64,000 bases of DNA from Scalesia atractyloides (GCA_947069175.1 CAMTDV010000017.1:47749137-47813136), one strand, 5' to 3'. Shown: positions 1 to 13,225, counted from the first letter of the stretch. The notes: a model not told the origin generated them from the letters alone. Made by a program: numbers and translations.

Positions 1-911
1 TGTACAGATACGACATGGTAATTGAGGCTGATGGTGACAGTTGCACCTGTTGCACAGAGGTGTAGTGCCGGTATACTGTTTCTTGGCAGGAGGCTGAGCA
101 GGCTGGTTAGGAGCGGCTTGATTGGGTTGTGTAGTGACAGCAAAGTTCTTAGAAGCCTTACGTTTCCTCGACTTCTTTGAACCTTCAGCTTTCTTACCCT
201 TTTGCTTCTTAGACTTGTCAGACCGCTTCTTCTCACCCTTACGATGGAGCTTACCCTGATCTGTTATTCAGTCAGTGTTGTAGATAGCTCAATGGCTTGT
301 CTCACAGTAGTAGGGTTGCTTCCGATGACAATATCCTGAATCGGGTCAGGAAGACCATCTATGTACTTCTCGATCGCCTTATGCAAAGGCGTCACCCTCT
401 CAGGGCACAACAGACTCAACTCCTCATACCTGTCAGTATACGCACGGTGTTCACCACTATCTTGCTTCTGGTCACGGAACTCATTCTCAAGCGCCCTCTT
501 TTCATGACGAGGGCAGAACTCTTTCATCATAAAAGCTCTGAGTTCCTCCCAAGTTTGACCCATAGCAACATCAGCACCACTATCTCTCATCACTCCGTTC
601 CACCACGTGAGTGCACTCTTTTCAAACACACTAGAAGCAAACTCAACTTTCCGCTCATTTGGACATTGAACATGGCGAAATGTATTCTCAAGACTCTCAA
701 ACCACTGTAGGAGCCCAGTTACTCCCTCAGAACCACTAAACTTGAGCGGTTTAGCCGAATTAAGCTGTTTAAAGTTGCACGAAGCAGGTGCATTGTTGTT
801 ATTGTTAGCTTGGTTTATCTGAGTTATGAGATTTGGAAGCACAACAGCAAACTGCTGAGCGATTAGAGTCGCCATGTCGGTGTCTGTATTTACGTTTCGT
901 CGAGGAGGCAT
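1..911 (-). pseudogene. Ty3/gypsy gag, cut by left window edge
   Basis: The minus-strand reading begins at an ATG at 911 (MPPRRN...) and holds the plant Ty3/gypsy capsid domain: LKFSGSEGVTGLLQWFESLE, then the conserved TWWN at about residue 105 and EFCPRHE further on, ending ...AIELSTTLTE. A stop at 264-266 interrupts the frame. Sequence below 263 continues the gene in another frame, with a Lys-rich linker and the start of a zinc knuckle (CNRCNCHHQPQLPCRICT), so at least one frameshift is present. Gag would coat genomic RNA in the cytoplasmic particle. The pol part would lie left of the window. It is divergently oriented to the pol fragment that starts near 1168, so the two cannot belong to one intact element. 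Confidence 0.85.
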
Positions 912-1167
912 TCTATAAGAGATAAAAACATGAGATAAAACGAGTAAGATGAATGTTGAATAATCAAAATGAGATGAATAAATATCGACAAATGTAAGGA
1001 TGGTGGTCATTCGTTCGTTTACTCAAAACAAACAAATGACGCATAGTGACTAATCAAAGTAAATGGATCTTTATAATGTATCGTGGAGACATGCTTTAGC
1101 CTATAAGTGGACACTCACCCCAAGAGTTCCCAAGTAAGAGTGACTTGTCCGATTAAGTAGATTTGTA
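912..1167. other. Untranslated leader-like stretch between opposed elements
   Basis: No coding potential is seen. It is probably the 5' leader of the minus-strand gag at 1-911, ending at an unresolved junction with the plus-strand pol fragment. No primer-binding site or LTR terminus could be recognised, so the join looks like a rearrangement rather than a clean insertion edge. Confidence 0.4.
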
Positions 1168-3541
1168 CGTTTTTAGTTAATGATGTTTATGCAAAAGTAT
1201 TATTTGACTCTGGTGCAAACCAAAGTTTCATCAATACTTCCTTCTGCAATTTTCTTAATCAACCATAAACTAAACTTCACCAAGACTGTCTGGTGGAAAC
1301 GGCAAATGGATCTTCTATCCAAATAAACGAAATCCTGCAAGGAGCAAAGATAGGAATTTTAAATCATAATTTTTCTGCTAACCTTTTTCCCATGGATCTA
1401 GCCGAATTTGATGTCGTGTTAGGAATGGATTTGTTGGTAGCCAATCAGGCATGAATAATATGTGATCAAAAGCCTGTAGAAGTAAATGTGCCATCTGGCG
1501 AAAGGATCGCAATTAAAGGAGATAAGTCGACAAGATCAACAAAGTTCATCTCTGTGATGAAAGCTGCAAGCTATGCACGGAAAGGAGGAATAGTATATAT
1601 GATTTCCGTAATCATTAACACTAAAGGGAAAGAATTAAAAGATATTCCCGTAATATATGAATTCTCTGATGTATTCCCAGAAGAGTTGCCTGGATTACCG
1701 CCAGATCTAGAGATTGAATTTAGAATTCACCTAATGCCAGGAACGGCACCGATTGCCAAAGCACCCTATCGCCTAACACCGACGGAGATGCAGGAACTGA
1801 AGAAACAAGTGGACGAATTACTAGAGAAAGGTTTCATACAACCCAACTCATCGCCATGGGCAGCACCGGTGTTGTTTGTCAAGAAGAAAGACGGATCTAT
1901 GCGTATGTGCATTGATTACAGGGAATTGAACAAAGTTACAATAAAAAATCGGTACCCGTTACCAAGAATTGACGTTTTGTTTGATCAACTCCAAGGAGCA
2001 CGATTCTTTTCTAAGATCGAATTACGCTCAGGATATCATCAGTTGAAAGTACAGGAAAAGGATATTCCTAAAACAGCTTTCAGAACAAGGTACGGTCATT
2101 ATGAATTTACTCTCATGCCATTTGGCTTAACCAATGCCCCAGCTGCATTTATGGACATGATGAACAGGATATGTAAACCATACCTGGATAAATTCATAAT
2201 TGTCTTTATAGATGATATTCAAATTTACTCTAAGAGTAAGGAAGATCACGCAGAGCATTTGCATATACTCCTGTCATTGCTAAGGAAGGAAAAGCTTTAT
2301 GCAAAATTCTCAAAATGTAAATTCTGGTTAAAAGAGGTACAATTCCTTGGACATCTGGTAAACCACGAAGGAATTCATGTGGATCCCACAAAGATCGAAG
2401 CAATTACCAAATGGAAGGTCCCAGAATCACCAACGGAAATAAGAAGTTTTCTTGGATTGGCAGGATATTATAGACGTTTTATTCAAGATTTTTCTAGAAT
2501 AGCCATCCCGCTAACCAAGCTAACTTTCAAATCAGTTAAGTTTGAATATGGGCCACAGCAAGAAGAAGCATTCAGAATTTTGAAGCAAAGGTTAACCAAT
2601 GCACCAATACTCGCTTTGCCAAAAGGAACTGAAGACTTCATAGTTTATTGTGATGCGTCTAAGTTGGTATATGGATATGTACTGATGCAACGTCAAAAAG
2701 TAATTGCTTATGCCTCTAGAAAACTTAAAAAGCATGAAGAGAATTATACAACCCATGATCTAGAGTTAGGAGCAATAATTTTTGCCCTTAAGATTTGGAG
2801 ACACTATCTTTACGGTAGTAAGTTTGTGATATTCACAGATCATAAGAGTTTAACATATGTCTTTGGACAAAAGGAATTAAACATGAGACAGAGGCGATGG
2901 ATGGAAATCCATAGTGATTATGATTGTGATATCCAGTATCATGCCGGAAAAGCTAACGTAGTAGCTGACGCTTTAAGTCGAAAGTATCATGAGAAGCCAA
3001 AAAGAGTACGCTCTCTTAGACTAAATCTGCATATAGATTTAAATGATCAAATTAAACGGACACGGGAAACAGCAATCAAAGACGATGCTGAAGGATTAAA
3101 CGGAATGATTAAAGAATTAGAGAAAGGAACAGATGGAATTTGGAGATTCCATAAAAACAGAATTTGGATCCCTATCCAAGGAAACCTACGAAATCGAATA
3201 CTAGAGGAAGCCCATAAGACTAAGTATACAATGCATCCTGGAAGTGATAAGATGTATAAAGACTTGAGAAAGAATTTCTGGTGTATAGGAATGAAGAAGG
3301 ATGTAGCAAGCTACGTTGCTAAATGTCTAACCTGTTCACAGGTTAAAGACGAACATTAGAAACCTCTAGGCTTGTTACAAGAATTGGAAATACCAATTTG
3401 GAAATGGGAATTGATAACAATGGACTTTGTTACCAAACTACCCAGGACACGAAAAGGTAATGATACAATCTGGGTGATTGTAGACAGGTTAACCAAATCT
3501 GCTCATTTCTTACCGATGAAGGAAACTTTCAGTATGGAACA
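1168..3541 (+). pseudogene. Ty3/gypsy pol: protease, RT, RNase H, first half of integrase
   Basis: One frame runs from the protease (LFDSGANQSF, about 1202-1231) through RT (SSPWAAPVLFVKKKDGSMRM; FIDDI at about 2209), RNase H (CDAS at about 2650, FTDHKSLTY, ADALSRK) and the integrase HHCC zinc region (HPGS...CLTCSQ) into the integrase core (IVDRLTKSAHFLPM). In-frame stops lie at 1266-1268, 1452-1454 and 3357-3359. The first RT catalytic Asp, in the usual KIDLRSGYHQ, reads Glu (SKIELRSGYHQL), while the FIDD pair is kept. The frame stops dead at codon GAA 3537 because the LARD is inserted there. The protein would copy element RNA and integrate the cDNA; this copy cannot. Confidence 0.92.
3537..3541. 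other. Target-site duplication, left copy (GAACA)
   Basis: GAACA directly precedes the TG that opens the 12.5-kb insertion and matches 16063-16067 exactly. Five bases is the usual duplication for LTR-retrotransposon integrases. Confidence 0.9.
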
Positions 3542-3608
3542 TGTGACACCCCGACTTGCGGCGGAAGGAAAAATACGGGATGCAACAGACACCTCTGATA
3601 CCATCTTC
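3542..3608 (-). repeat. Extra LTR terminus joined to primer-site complement
   Basis: Bases 3542-3598 repeat the terminal 57 bp of the LTR (compare 3609-3665). At the word CTCTG the sequence switches to ATACCATCTTC, which is the complement of the primer site plus its spacer as seen at 13211-13226. The complete LTR starts directly after. The target duplication lies outside this fragment, so it was present when the element integrated. Confidence 0.8.
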
Positions 3609-4355
3609 TGTCACACCCCGACTTGCAGCGGAAGGAAAAATACGGGATGCAACAGACACCTCTGGTACAAGCACATTGTTTATAAAGACACTACATTTTA
3701 TTACTTACAAAACGTTGATTACATACTACATGTATGTTACAACTGCGTGTTCCCATGAACCACATAAGTCTTCTAAGCCACATGCGTCTATATCAGGGTT
3801 CGCCTACAAACATGTCTTGAACAACATACACGGATCACACCAGTCTCAAGTTACCTGAAATGCATGTTCGTTTTAAAAAGGGTCAGGTAAACGCTGCGTG
3901 AGTTCCACTGATTTAGTTGTTGTGTAACAATATGTGTTAGCAAGTGTAATTGCACTGGTCACAGTCTTAGTCACAATGACGGTCACGGTCATAGTCGTAG
4001 ATGGAATTACACGAGGACACAAGTGAAACCTTGACCTGTCATAGTCACTCCGTGTCAGACAGACACATCATCGCACCGGGTTGTGTCACCGCAGACACTT
4101 CCCACCAGGCCGTGTCAAGACAGGCACGTCATCCCGGCAACTGAGTCATGTAAAGTTCAATGTTCCCCTGCAGTTATGCCTAACAACATAACCAAATTTA
4201 GGACGCGTGTAGTTGCCTAGTCACCGACACATAGTGTCACCTAGACACTGCCTGGAGCAACTGGGTTTGTCAGACAAATAGTACTATCCACTGCCCACGG
4301 CTTACGGTAATCACTTGTAGAGGGGAGGTAGTTCGTGTGTCAGATAATTCACATC

Positions 4356-4700
4356 ATCACAAGTTGGTGCAATTAACACAGTTTCATAACATGCAAGTCC
4401 TTACAGAAAACACTGAAACAGTTTACAAGTGGGAGAGTAAAACTCACTCCCAAATTGGTGTATTTAACATATTTTTAACATGCAAGTCCACATAAAACAC
4501 TAAAATAGTTTAAAAGTGGGGAAGTGAAAACTCACTCCCAAGTTGGGGCAATGATCACAGTTTGTAACAAGTTCATGTGTTAGGGAAGTGAAATTCCCTT
4601 CATAAGTTTGTGTAATCAACACAGTTTGTGACAAGTTCATGTGTTAGGAAAGTGAAATTCCCTTCATAAGTTTGTGTTATCAACACAGTTTGTAACATGC
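4356..4700. repeat. Hairpin-forming degenerate tandem repeat in LTR
   Basis: About five units of 64-75 bp share the frame AAGTTGGTG...AACACAGTTT...CATG. Each carries a short inverted repeat such as GGGAAGTGAAATTCCC or GGGAGAGTAAAACTCACTCCC. The last two units (64 bp) are nearly identical. The same array lies in the other LTR. Confidence 0.8.
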
Positions 4701-6409
4701 ATTCCACCCCAAGAAAAAAAAATTATTAAAAGCGGGTAGTGAAACTCACCGTGCAAATAGTGGTCTCAACACAAGAGTGATCAAGCAGCTGGATCAACTT
4801 TAATAACACCCATGCAAGTAGGTACTCAAATCAGTATCTAAGTTGGTAATGGTTATAACTTAGATCTGGTCAGGATTTTTTACTCCAGCTTGAGTCTATA
4901 GAACACTGGTATGGTGATGAACATCTGGGTAGTATTCGTTTTCAGTTTGGCTTCCAGGCACGGGTTCGCGTGCCAGCCAAAGTCAGTAGTTTAACGTGTT
5001 TGGATAATGGTACGGATGTACCAATAGTGCCATCACGTGGTTATTTAAGAATGATTAAATTTCCATCAAGGGAGTTTGAATGTTTGGGGGGGCTAAGTTG
5101 CCCAATTTTGAGTTTCCATTTTCATCGTCGGGTATTCTCCCGAACTGTCTTAGGACACACCCATAGTGCCCAATTTGCCTGGGAATCTCCCTGAGTACTC
5201 TCGGTGTTCCAATTATAGTATTTGTCGGGTTGGGTCAGTTCCCAGTTCCTGCAGGTTCGTTATACGGTAAACTGTCGAAATTGCTTTAAAATAATTCATT
5301 TTTAAGTCCATAAATTCCCATTTAATCTATATTTTTATAAAAAGTATGTAAATTCTTATATAACTTAGTAAAAATCTGTAGATTATGGGAAAAATTTCTG
5401 GGAATTTATTTTGGCATTTTACTTATTTAAATACATTATTTATAAAACCATTTTTAACCACATAATTATCATTAAATAACCTCAGTGGTTCAAAAATTCC
5501 AAATAAATTCTAGAACACCTTTTACATGTCCAGGAACTTCTCAGAAAATTTTGAGATTTTTTCCGATTTCGTTTCGGTGCGTTCCCGGCTACCGAAAACT
5601 CACAAAAACGCGGATTTTAACCCAAATCAAAACTCAACCAATGGACTCCAAATTTTTCCAGAACATTCCTTGTACGTTCCTTAGTGTCTTTGTAAAATTG
5701 GATGATTTATTGACTTTGTTTGATGATTTTTCTGACATATTTTTGGTAAAACAGTTATAAAATCACCAAAAATCATAGAAAATCTCAAAAAATTATAAAA
5801 CTTTACATGGACCTCCTGACAATACCGTACATCACCACACCAAATTTCAGCTCAATCCAAGTTACACGGACCAAGTTATAGGCAAAACTATTTTCTGCCT
5901 AGCCTAGATTCGGTTCTCGGATGTTATACCTAGCGATTCTTCCGATTCCAAGCGTTTATCTTGATCTCAGAAGTGTGTGAAGGCTATATTCAGTACCTAC
6001 ACATCAAGTACAACCCAAATATTCTAGAACTTAGATCAATCAAGCTTTATTTCATTGTTTTTCGGTTAATCGAATAGTTATGCGATTTCTGTCGAATAGG
6101 TGTTGATTAGGGTATCAAAACCCAAAGATTGGTAACCATGGATTCCATATAAAACCAGGGATTTCATGTGGTGTTCATATTCAGCCCCTAAACGTGTTTA
6201 AAAATCCAAAATTCATGGATTAAAAAGGGTTTTCATGGCCTAAACCTTGTGTAATAAAGAAACCATGCTTAGAACCTTATGGATTTGAGTTAATACCTTT
6301 GATTTGGGGCTTGTTCTTGTGAAATCAGCTGAGAAAAAGGGTAAGAGGGCAGATTTCTTGGAGAGTTTGGAAGAATTTTGATTAAAATTAAAAGAAAAAA
6401 AATAAAACT

Positions 6410-6429
6410 ATATATATATATATATATAT
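6410..6429 (-). promoter_or_regulatory. TATA-like tract of the LARD LTR
   Basis: On the minus strand a C-rich stretch (CCGCCCCC) leads into a (TA)n run followed by a T/C-rich leader, which resembles a plant LTR core promoter. It exists only in the 3' LTR; the 5' LTR copy has lost this segment. Confidence 0.5.
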
Positions 6430-7314
6430 GGGGGCGGTTTGAGTGTGGGTCTCCCAAGGGACACCTCATGCTTCGTTTCGTGCGCTAAAAGATGATGTTT
6501 ATCTTCCATTTAGAGTTTAGGTTCGTTTTCGGGTCTCCCGCGCATTCTCGATTTGCAAAAGGGGCTCCGTTTTGCGCGTTCTTAATGTCAAAAGACTCGG
6601 TTTTAAAAACTGAGCATAGCCGTCTCGAATTCCGAGCATGGTTACATTTTAATCATAAAAGTCTCGTTTGACATTTGGTTAAGTGTTTTTAAGCTTGATC
6701 GATCGTTCCTTGCACATTTGGTTGCCTTGTGTTATGCCCGGAACGAAGGCGTTTCCCCAACCGGGAGCTGCTTCGTTTTGCGTGCCCGGGCTTGGATTAT
6801 TTTCAAACCTTATGTCACAGTCTATGGCACAAAACTAAGTTATTCCTGGAACTCAGAATCTTAAATAATGCTACCGATAACCTTAATCGACATTAAGGTT
6901 TAATTAGCTGTTAAACGTCAAGTCTCTGTTTAACACATTGTTCAAGGCTAAGGATGCCAACCATGCATCGTTGGTCCTTAATAGTGTCATGTCAACCATG
7001 ACGTACTCTCGGATTCTTCCAATACATTACAGATATCACTAGGCGTAGCACACAAGTCATGCGTGTTTACTAATACTTATTCCCAGAGTCGTCAGTTCAT
7101 TGATGACTTTGACTTGTCATGTAGGTGACGCATAATGTCACTGTAACGTTTTTTATTACTTACTATGCATATACTCCCATCCTAGTCGGTGTATCATTTT
7201 CCAGAATTCGTATCATCACACATAATCACAACAATATCACGATATACATACCATGTCCGGTTACCAAGGACTTGTACTAATCAAAGTTTACCGGGATTTT
7301 TCACAATTGTCACA

Positions 7315-7326
7315 GTCTCCCCTAGT
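7315..7326 (-). other. Polypurine tract of the LARD
   Basis: The minus strand reads AACTAGGGGAGAC directly before the LTR start TGTGACAATTG, the expected site of plus-strand priming. Just upstream the minus strand still reads like the conserved C-terminal tail of gypsy pol (EDEI), which hints at descent from a Ty3/gypsy element. Confidence 0.75.
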
Positions 7327-10300
7327 TAAAAGAATTTCGTCCTCGAAATTTCGTTTAGTAATCCATTGGAAAGCTCCGTATTTATATTCGTGTCAGTCAT
7401 CTGACAGACAAGTATGTTTTCGCTTTTCGTTTAGTATCATCATCGTACGGAGATGATAATTGTGCTACATAGTAGTAGTGTAATTTGTCCATCCATAATT
7501 CCTACGTATTGTTAAGAGTAACGTATGTCATCACTTCCAATCTGGAAGTGAGAGTGTTGTTGGACTCACAGTAGGATATGAGTTCCGTATTCAGCTTATA
7601 GCTTACTGCAATTATTACGTTTTCTTTGCATTCATTATCTTCACCATTCATACACCATAAGTTTCAATTACGATTTCGTTTAATAGTTATTGAACACCCC
7701 CTATAAAGGAGGAGTATTGGTACTCTCCCAAGGTTTGTTGCGAACATTCCACTAATGAGCACCATCCTCCGCATGTTTGTGTTAAGGGAATAAATTTGGT
7801 CTTACCGAGTGGTGCACGCCAATCGTCCCTTGTTGTCGTGTACGTGAGTATCTTCGGCTAATACTAACCGACCACAAGAGTCCTTACTCTATGGTAGAGA
7901 AAGAGAAAGGCTTTTACGAGCCTACGGTTGCCATAAGGCAAACATGTACACGACTAACAACGAATCTGCATCCTCGCATCAACAGGGTGCCCGAACTACT
8001 CACCAGTAGTCTAATCACGTCATAGGATATGGAATTTTTACAGTAATAATTCCAGTTTGCATTAAGTATTAGGATCTTGGCTCCAGCTGTTGTACAACTT
8101 TTTGTGTCTTTTCCAGAAGGAAACAACTTAGTAACTTCGATGACATCGATGTGATTCTCCGGGAGATAATTGTATACAATTTCCCATATACTAGGAATGA
8201 TGGAGTGTGTACCTAATGCAGTTTTCATTCTAGTAGCACCACATCTAGAATGCTACTATATCACGTGGAAATGCTTAAGGCGTGATGAGTGTCTAATGAT
8301 CACCTGTATCACTATGATGCCCCTACACATGGGATCGGCATTGATTGTAGTACGGGTAATTTGGTAAAAGATGACTAAGTAACGAGTCATCGAATCAAGG
8401 TTCCCCATTGACGGAGTACCCTTCGCAGGGTGGGAACATAGCCACGCTCGACTATCATTTCATAAGGATGTCGTTAATGGAGAAAATGAGAAGTATTCAT
8501 TTCCCATGATGTTCTTGAAAGATTACTTAATACATAGGCGAATATAACCCATACTAGTCACAAGGTGGTTAATCAGCACTTGACCGTCTAGGTCTCGTGG
8601 TTTTTTGAGTCAAATTCGGACTTGGTAAGATCAGAGCAGGCACATGAGTATAGAAAGATATAATGTCTTCCCATCTTGGCACCTCCGCTAGTTGAATCAC
8701 TGCTTAAACGTAAGGGTTTCATCGAATTCGTTCATGCTAAACCATCTTGGTTTAGATTGGGAAATTCGTGTGGTTTTATGAAACCATGGGCTGAAGCCCA
8801 AATTCATAGTCACCCTAGTCCTATAGGGATAATTGACCACTGAATCTGATTTTTCTCCGTTAGTCTCATATTCAACAAGAAATAAAGCCCCGGCCCCCGG
8901 ATTGGTCGAGACTAGGCTCATTGAGTTTCTCGACCCCTTGGTCGTAGGATTAGTCAGTTCTGGTTCCTAATAGGGCACGGAAGGAATACGTGCTGCTGGG
9001 AAATGTAATAACATAGATCCACAATCGCTTGGCAATCTCTTGAAATAACAAAAGTAGTTTCAAGGAGGCTAAATGAAAACCGTAATCAATCGAGGTAAGC
9101 CTAGCACTCTGACGGCTAGGATACGAATAAAGGTTATGAATGCCATTTCACACCCGGTCGGTGCATCCCACCAAGCACCGATCTACACTTTGGCCATTTA
9201 GTTTAACTTGGTATCCCACATCGAGGTATTTACAATTTGTAGCATGTGTTAAGTAACTCTCTAAATTTGAAGAGTATTAGTTGTCGTGTCAAAGTCTTAT
9301 TCCTTTTTTATGTATGTATGACGTGCTTACTAACGGAATTTCCCTCTGGATGGACATGATATCCGAGGGACGTATTCAGAAGATTCACTAGTCCCTTCAT
9401 CTGGAATGATCGGGATTACGAGATTTCTGGTTTAGCTTTCCCCCAAGTGGGTTCAGCGCACAAAAGACACCAATTATAATATTCGGACAACTTGTGACTA
9501 TTCCTATTTCAAAGAAAGTTTGGTTTTGACCGTGTTCCTTCATACATAGTAGTTCATGCTTTTCATAGTATCGCGTATATACGTCACTCCAGTGACATGC
9601 TTCGACCGCACATTTAAGCACTGGCCTTTTTGGGTTAAGTCTAAGTGCCATTTTTGCAATGGTATGATGACGGATATTATTACATACATGATAATGATGT
9701 TGGTTATACAGGTTGTGGACTCATGCGTGCGACGAATTTGTGTGATATGGGACGATTGAAAATGTGACATTAATGCATGTATATATATATATATATATTG
9801 TTTATAATAGAATGGTCCCAAAACGCTCATCACAAATGACCGAGTCAGAAATCGCGTAAATGATAGCGCACAGCTTCCGACAATCATCCCCATGATCGTG
9901 AATTTCACTCGTGGTATGAATACACAGGCACACATTATATATATATATAGTATTATACTTAAAATTTTCCCCGTTCTTATTTCGTTAAGTAACACAAGAA
10001 TTTTCGTCACTCGAAAATAACGAAGAATCGGGTTGCTCAGTAACCTTGTATTTTACGAATACTTATTTAAATTGATCAAACTGAAAATCAATTGAAGGTA
10101 CCAACTAGTTGAACGGAGACGAGGGGTGTTTCAACAATACTTCTCTGATCTAGAGAATTTAGTCCTCGTATACTCATGAGGACTAGCAACGCCGTCTACC
10201 GAATAACTTTAGGTTACTCACAAGAGTAGGTATCGTTCACTTTGTATCCCATCGGCGGATGAAAGTCAGTGTATCCCATGTATCATCTTCCTACACATGT

Positions 10301-13207
10301 AGGAGACCTTACCAAATAACACCTTTATAAAGGTCCGAAGGGAATTTCAAACATCCCTTAGGAATTGGGAATAACATCGGGTATAATTATTTGGACTCCT
10401 CGAATGTTTCAGGGAGGAGGAGGAGACATATGGTGTTTTCCCGGGTCTTATTATTATCGTAGAGTTGGGGAGTCACCATGTTTTTTAACAAATAAGTATC
10501 TAAATTGGTCCCTACTCAGGACCAATCGCACGGTCGTCGTAGGTATCATGACATCCTAAATCGAGAGGAATCAAAGAACCATGTATCCACTTATGCAATT
10601 TCAAGCATGAATGCACCACCCTCATACGGGTGATGTTAGTTCAAGACTTAGTATAGCCATCACAAAAATATTACTGAAAAATGATCAAAAGAACCGGTGG
10701 TCTAGAGTCTACAGGTTTGGATAGGAGTTGTCCCATGGGTTAGTCATCGGATTACTGTACTCGAATACTACTCAAAGGCGATCTCGCCTTTCATCAGAAC
10801 ATATTTTCACTAAGTTATGCGAGGCTGAAAACAAGGGATCGTTTGGTATGTGAAAGTCTTATATGATTCTTTTGAATACCGTCCTTCGAATTAGATATAA
10901 GTATATATATATACATAAAATAATTGTCTAACAAAAATTCGTTTTGTATCATTTTGTTTCCTAATTATGCATTAAAAGGTAGCTTCGTTAAGGTCCTTCG
11001 TACCGTTCATTCCCTACTCATCGAGTTACTACGGATTTATCTCGTATTGGTTTGAACTAAATCGATAGGGCGTATCAAATTAGTAATTTATACTTACCAG
11101 ACCTTAACACTTTCCAATAGTGTTAGTAAGGAGAATTGAATTGATTTGAAGTAGTGAGTCGGATTATTTCATGATTATAGTTTTCCGACTTTGCACCGGG
11201 GTTACGCCACCCTCAACCGAAATTTACCAAATTAACACTTGGATTGGAACGCGGTTAATGTTGTATATTTATGATTAAATGTATACATATGAGGGTCATG
11301 TTAATACGAAGTATGAACGGTTACGAGGAATCTCGGCAAGATTGTTCCTGCATCCACAAGTCCTATCACCATCAGATCCGCATCCACACAATTCCTCACC
11401 AAACTTTGATTACATCGAATAAGTTTCTCCATTTATGTGTTACCCCTGAATCCCCTTGGGTTATCAATACCGATGTTAATTACGCATCCTTATTAAGAAT
11501 TAGTGATTGCATCATTAGCGAACGACAGCTAATAAAGGAAATTTATGCTTTACTGAGTAGTTTCATAGATAACGGTCGGTGACATGAGTATACGTTGTTC
11601 GCCGTATCATAATGATTCCGAATATATGACTATACGTTCTAGCAAATCCCGCCAAAAGAAATAACTTACGCTAAATTGTCTTATCGAAGACAGAAACAGT
11701 GCTACTTATCGCGAATCGATCATTGGGTCATCGATGTGGGTAAGCTATCACCGGCTATACCCAAATGGTTCAGTACGGAGTTCTACCAAGGTGTAGTATC
11801 CCTAGAAATCGTGTCACGTATTTGAGAAAAAAAAGACTTTCCCAGGATTAATCCAGTGGTCGTTTATATGTCGTCCCAAACTACTTCTCATGTAAAATTA
11901 CTACAACCATATATAAACATCGTGGTTACGACAACTATGGCGTCATCTATCGCATCAAACAGGATCGAAGTCTCAATACCGCATTGCCCAAAACATAACC
12001 GAACAAATCGCAACATGAAGCCTGTCTGCCCTGAGTAACGATATCTTGATCATGTAGCCGGGTGTTTATATGTAGGAAGTACCGCAGCGTATGCACCACA
12101 CCCATATACCTGATCAATATTCCGTTCTCCATGATATTCGGGCCTCATACTACTTTCTGCAAATAACCAACTGAAATTCGAAACAATCAACAATCGTAAA
12201 AGAACACAATGCAACCGATGGTCACACGAAACGATGTTCCACATCGCAAAGCATTTCAAAGGAATTTGTATCATCACAACTCTATACCCCATGGCGTCGA
12301 ATGACAATGGAAAGGGTAACTTATTCGCGCATCCCATGCCATCTCCATAATCCAGAGATCGTCATATTCAGATATAACATATATTGAAACACGTGCTAAT
12401 GAATACCGCTAAGTATTATAGTATCACACGAAGTAAAAGCTAAAGCCAATATTGCAAGCCAAAGAGGAATCCAGCGGACAATCAAATGAATCGCGGATTC
12501 AATGACGAAAAAGATTCGTAAGATGTTTGAACTCTACGATTGTATAACAATCGAATGTGAAGCAACGAGAAATGAAGTGAGGATCCGTTCACGTCCTCCC
12601 TGTCTATCTGAACGACCTGCGCGTTCTTTGTGTATCTATGTTCATTTTGAAATACCATTCTGGTATGCAATCGTTGTTATAATAATTATAAGAATAGGGT
12701 TGGTGAGATCGTATTGCACTAAAGGCTTGGGGTCTCACATCATAAAGTATAAGTAACCACTGTAGAAGTGGTATGAATCTAACTCTAGTGTATATTAAGC
12801 AGGTGGTCAGTAGGAATGTGGAATGGACTGTAATACCAGTTTTCTGCCTATCCCAAAGGCATATGTAGTAACGCATTATCCACCAATCCCAATTCATGTA
12901 TCAATTCTCGCTCAAACATTCACACACTATCACCTTGGCACACGTATGTATCTTTCCACGTATTTAAGTGTGTTTATTACCGCGGCTTTCCCAACACTGC
13001 CACATATGAACAAGTCTGTTATTACGTTCCGGACCATAATAACCCACTTGCCCCACAAGGCCATCCTGGTACTTGCAATTAGGATACTTTACCGTGTTCA
13101 CTAACGACCTTGAGTAGAGGTTAATTTTTCCAAAGATGTCCACTAAAGTCCGAGCCTGTAGTTATAGTCTAGATTTCCTTAAAGGCACCTAATTCTCGAT
13201 AACCAAT
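7327..13207 (-). other. LARD interior without recognisable genes
   Basis: Open frames here are all short (156 codons or fewer) and none shows retroviral-type motifs. (TA)n tracts lie near 9780, 9938 and 10903. Base composition is more even than in the flanking A/T-rich DNA. A very degraded gag zinc-knuckle may hide near 13000-13090 on the minus strand, but I could not establish it. Confidence 0.7.
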
Positions 13208-13220
13208 GGCTCTGATACCA
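13208..13220 (-). other. Primer-binding site, initiator tRNA-Met type
   Basis: The minus strand reads TGGTATCAGAGCC, complementary to the 3' end of plant initiator tRNA-Met, and sits five bases downstream of the 5' LTR. It fixes the element's orientation. Confidence 0.88.
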
Positions 13221-13225
13221 TCTTC

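Larger units (their letters stand above)
3609..7314 (-). repeat. 3' LTR of the LARD (3.7 kb, full length)
   Basis: It runs from TGTCACACCCCG to TTGTCACA on the plus strand and is homologous over its length to 13226-16062, apart from about 0.9 kb (5898-6795) that the other copy lacks. It holds hairpin-forming tandem repeats (4356-4700), a TATA-like (AT) tract (6410-6429) and several GTGTC/GACAC-rich stretches (about 4040-4260). No coding sequence is seen. Confidence 0.88.

Noticed and set aside
9540..10010. 156-codon ORF inside the LARD
   Set aside because: It spans (TA)n tracts, has no motif and its composition is that of random translation.
12980..13110. Gag zinc knuckle in the LARD interior on the minus strand
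   Set aside because: Cys-containing words can be read only by changing frame freely; the match is too loose to claim.
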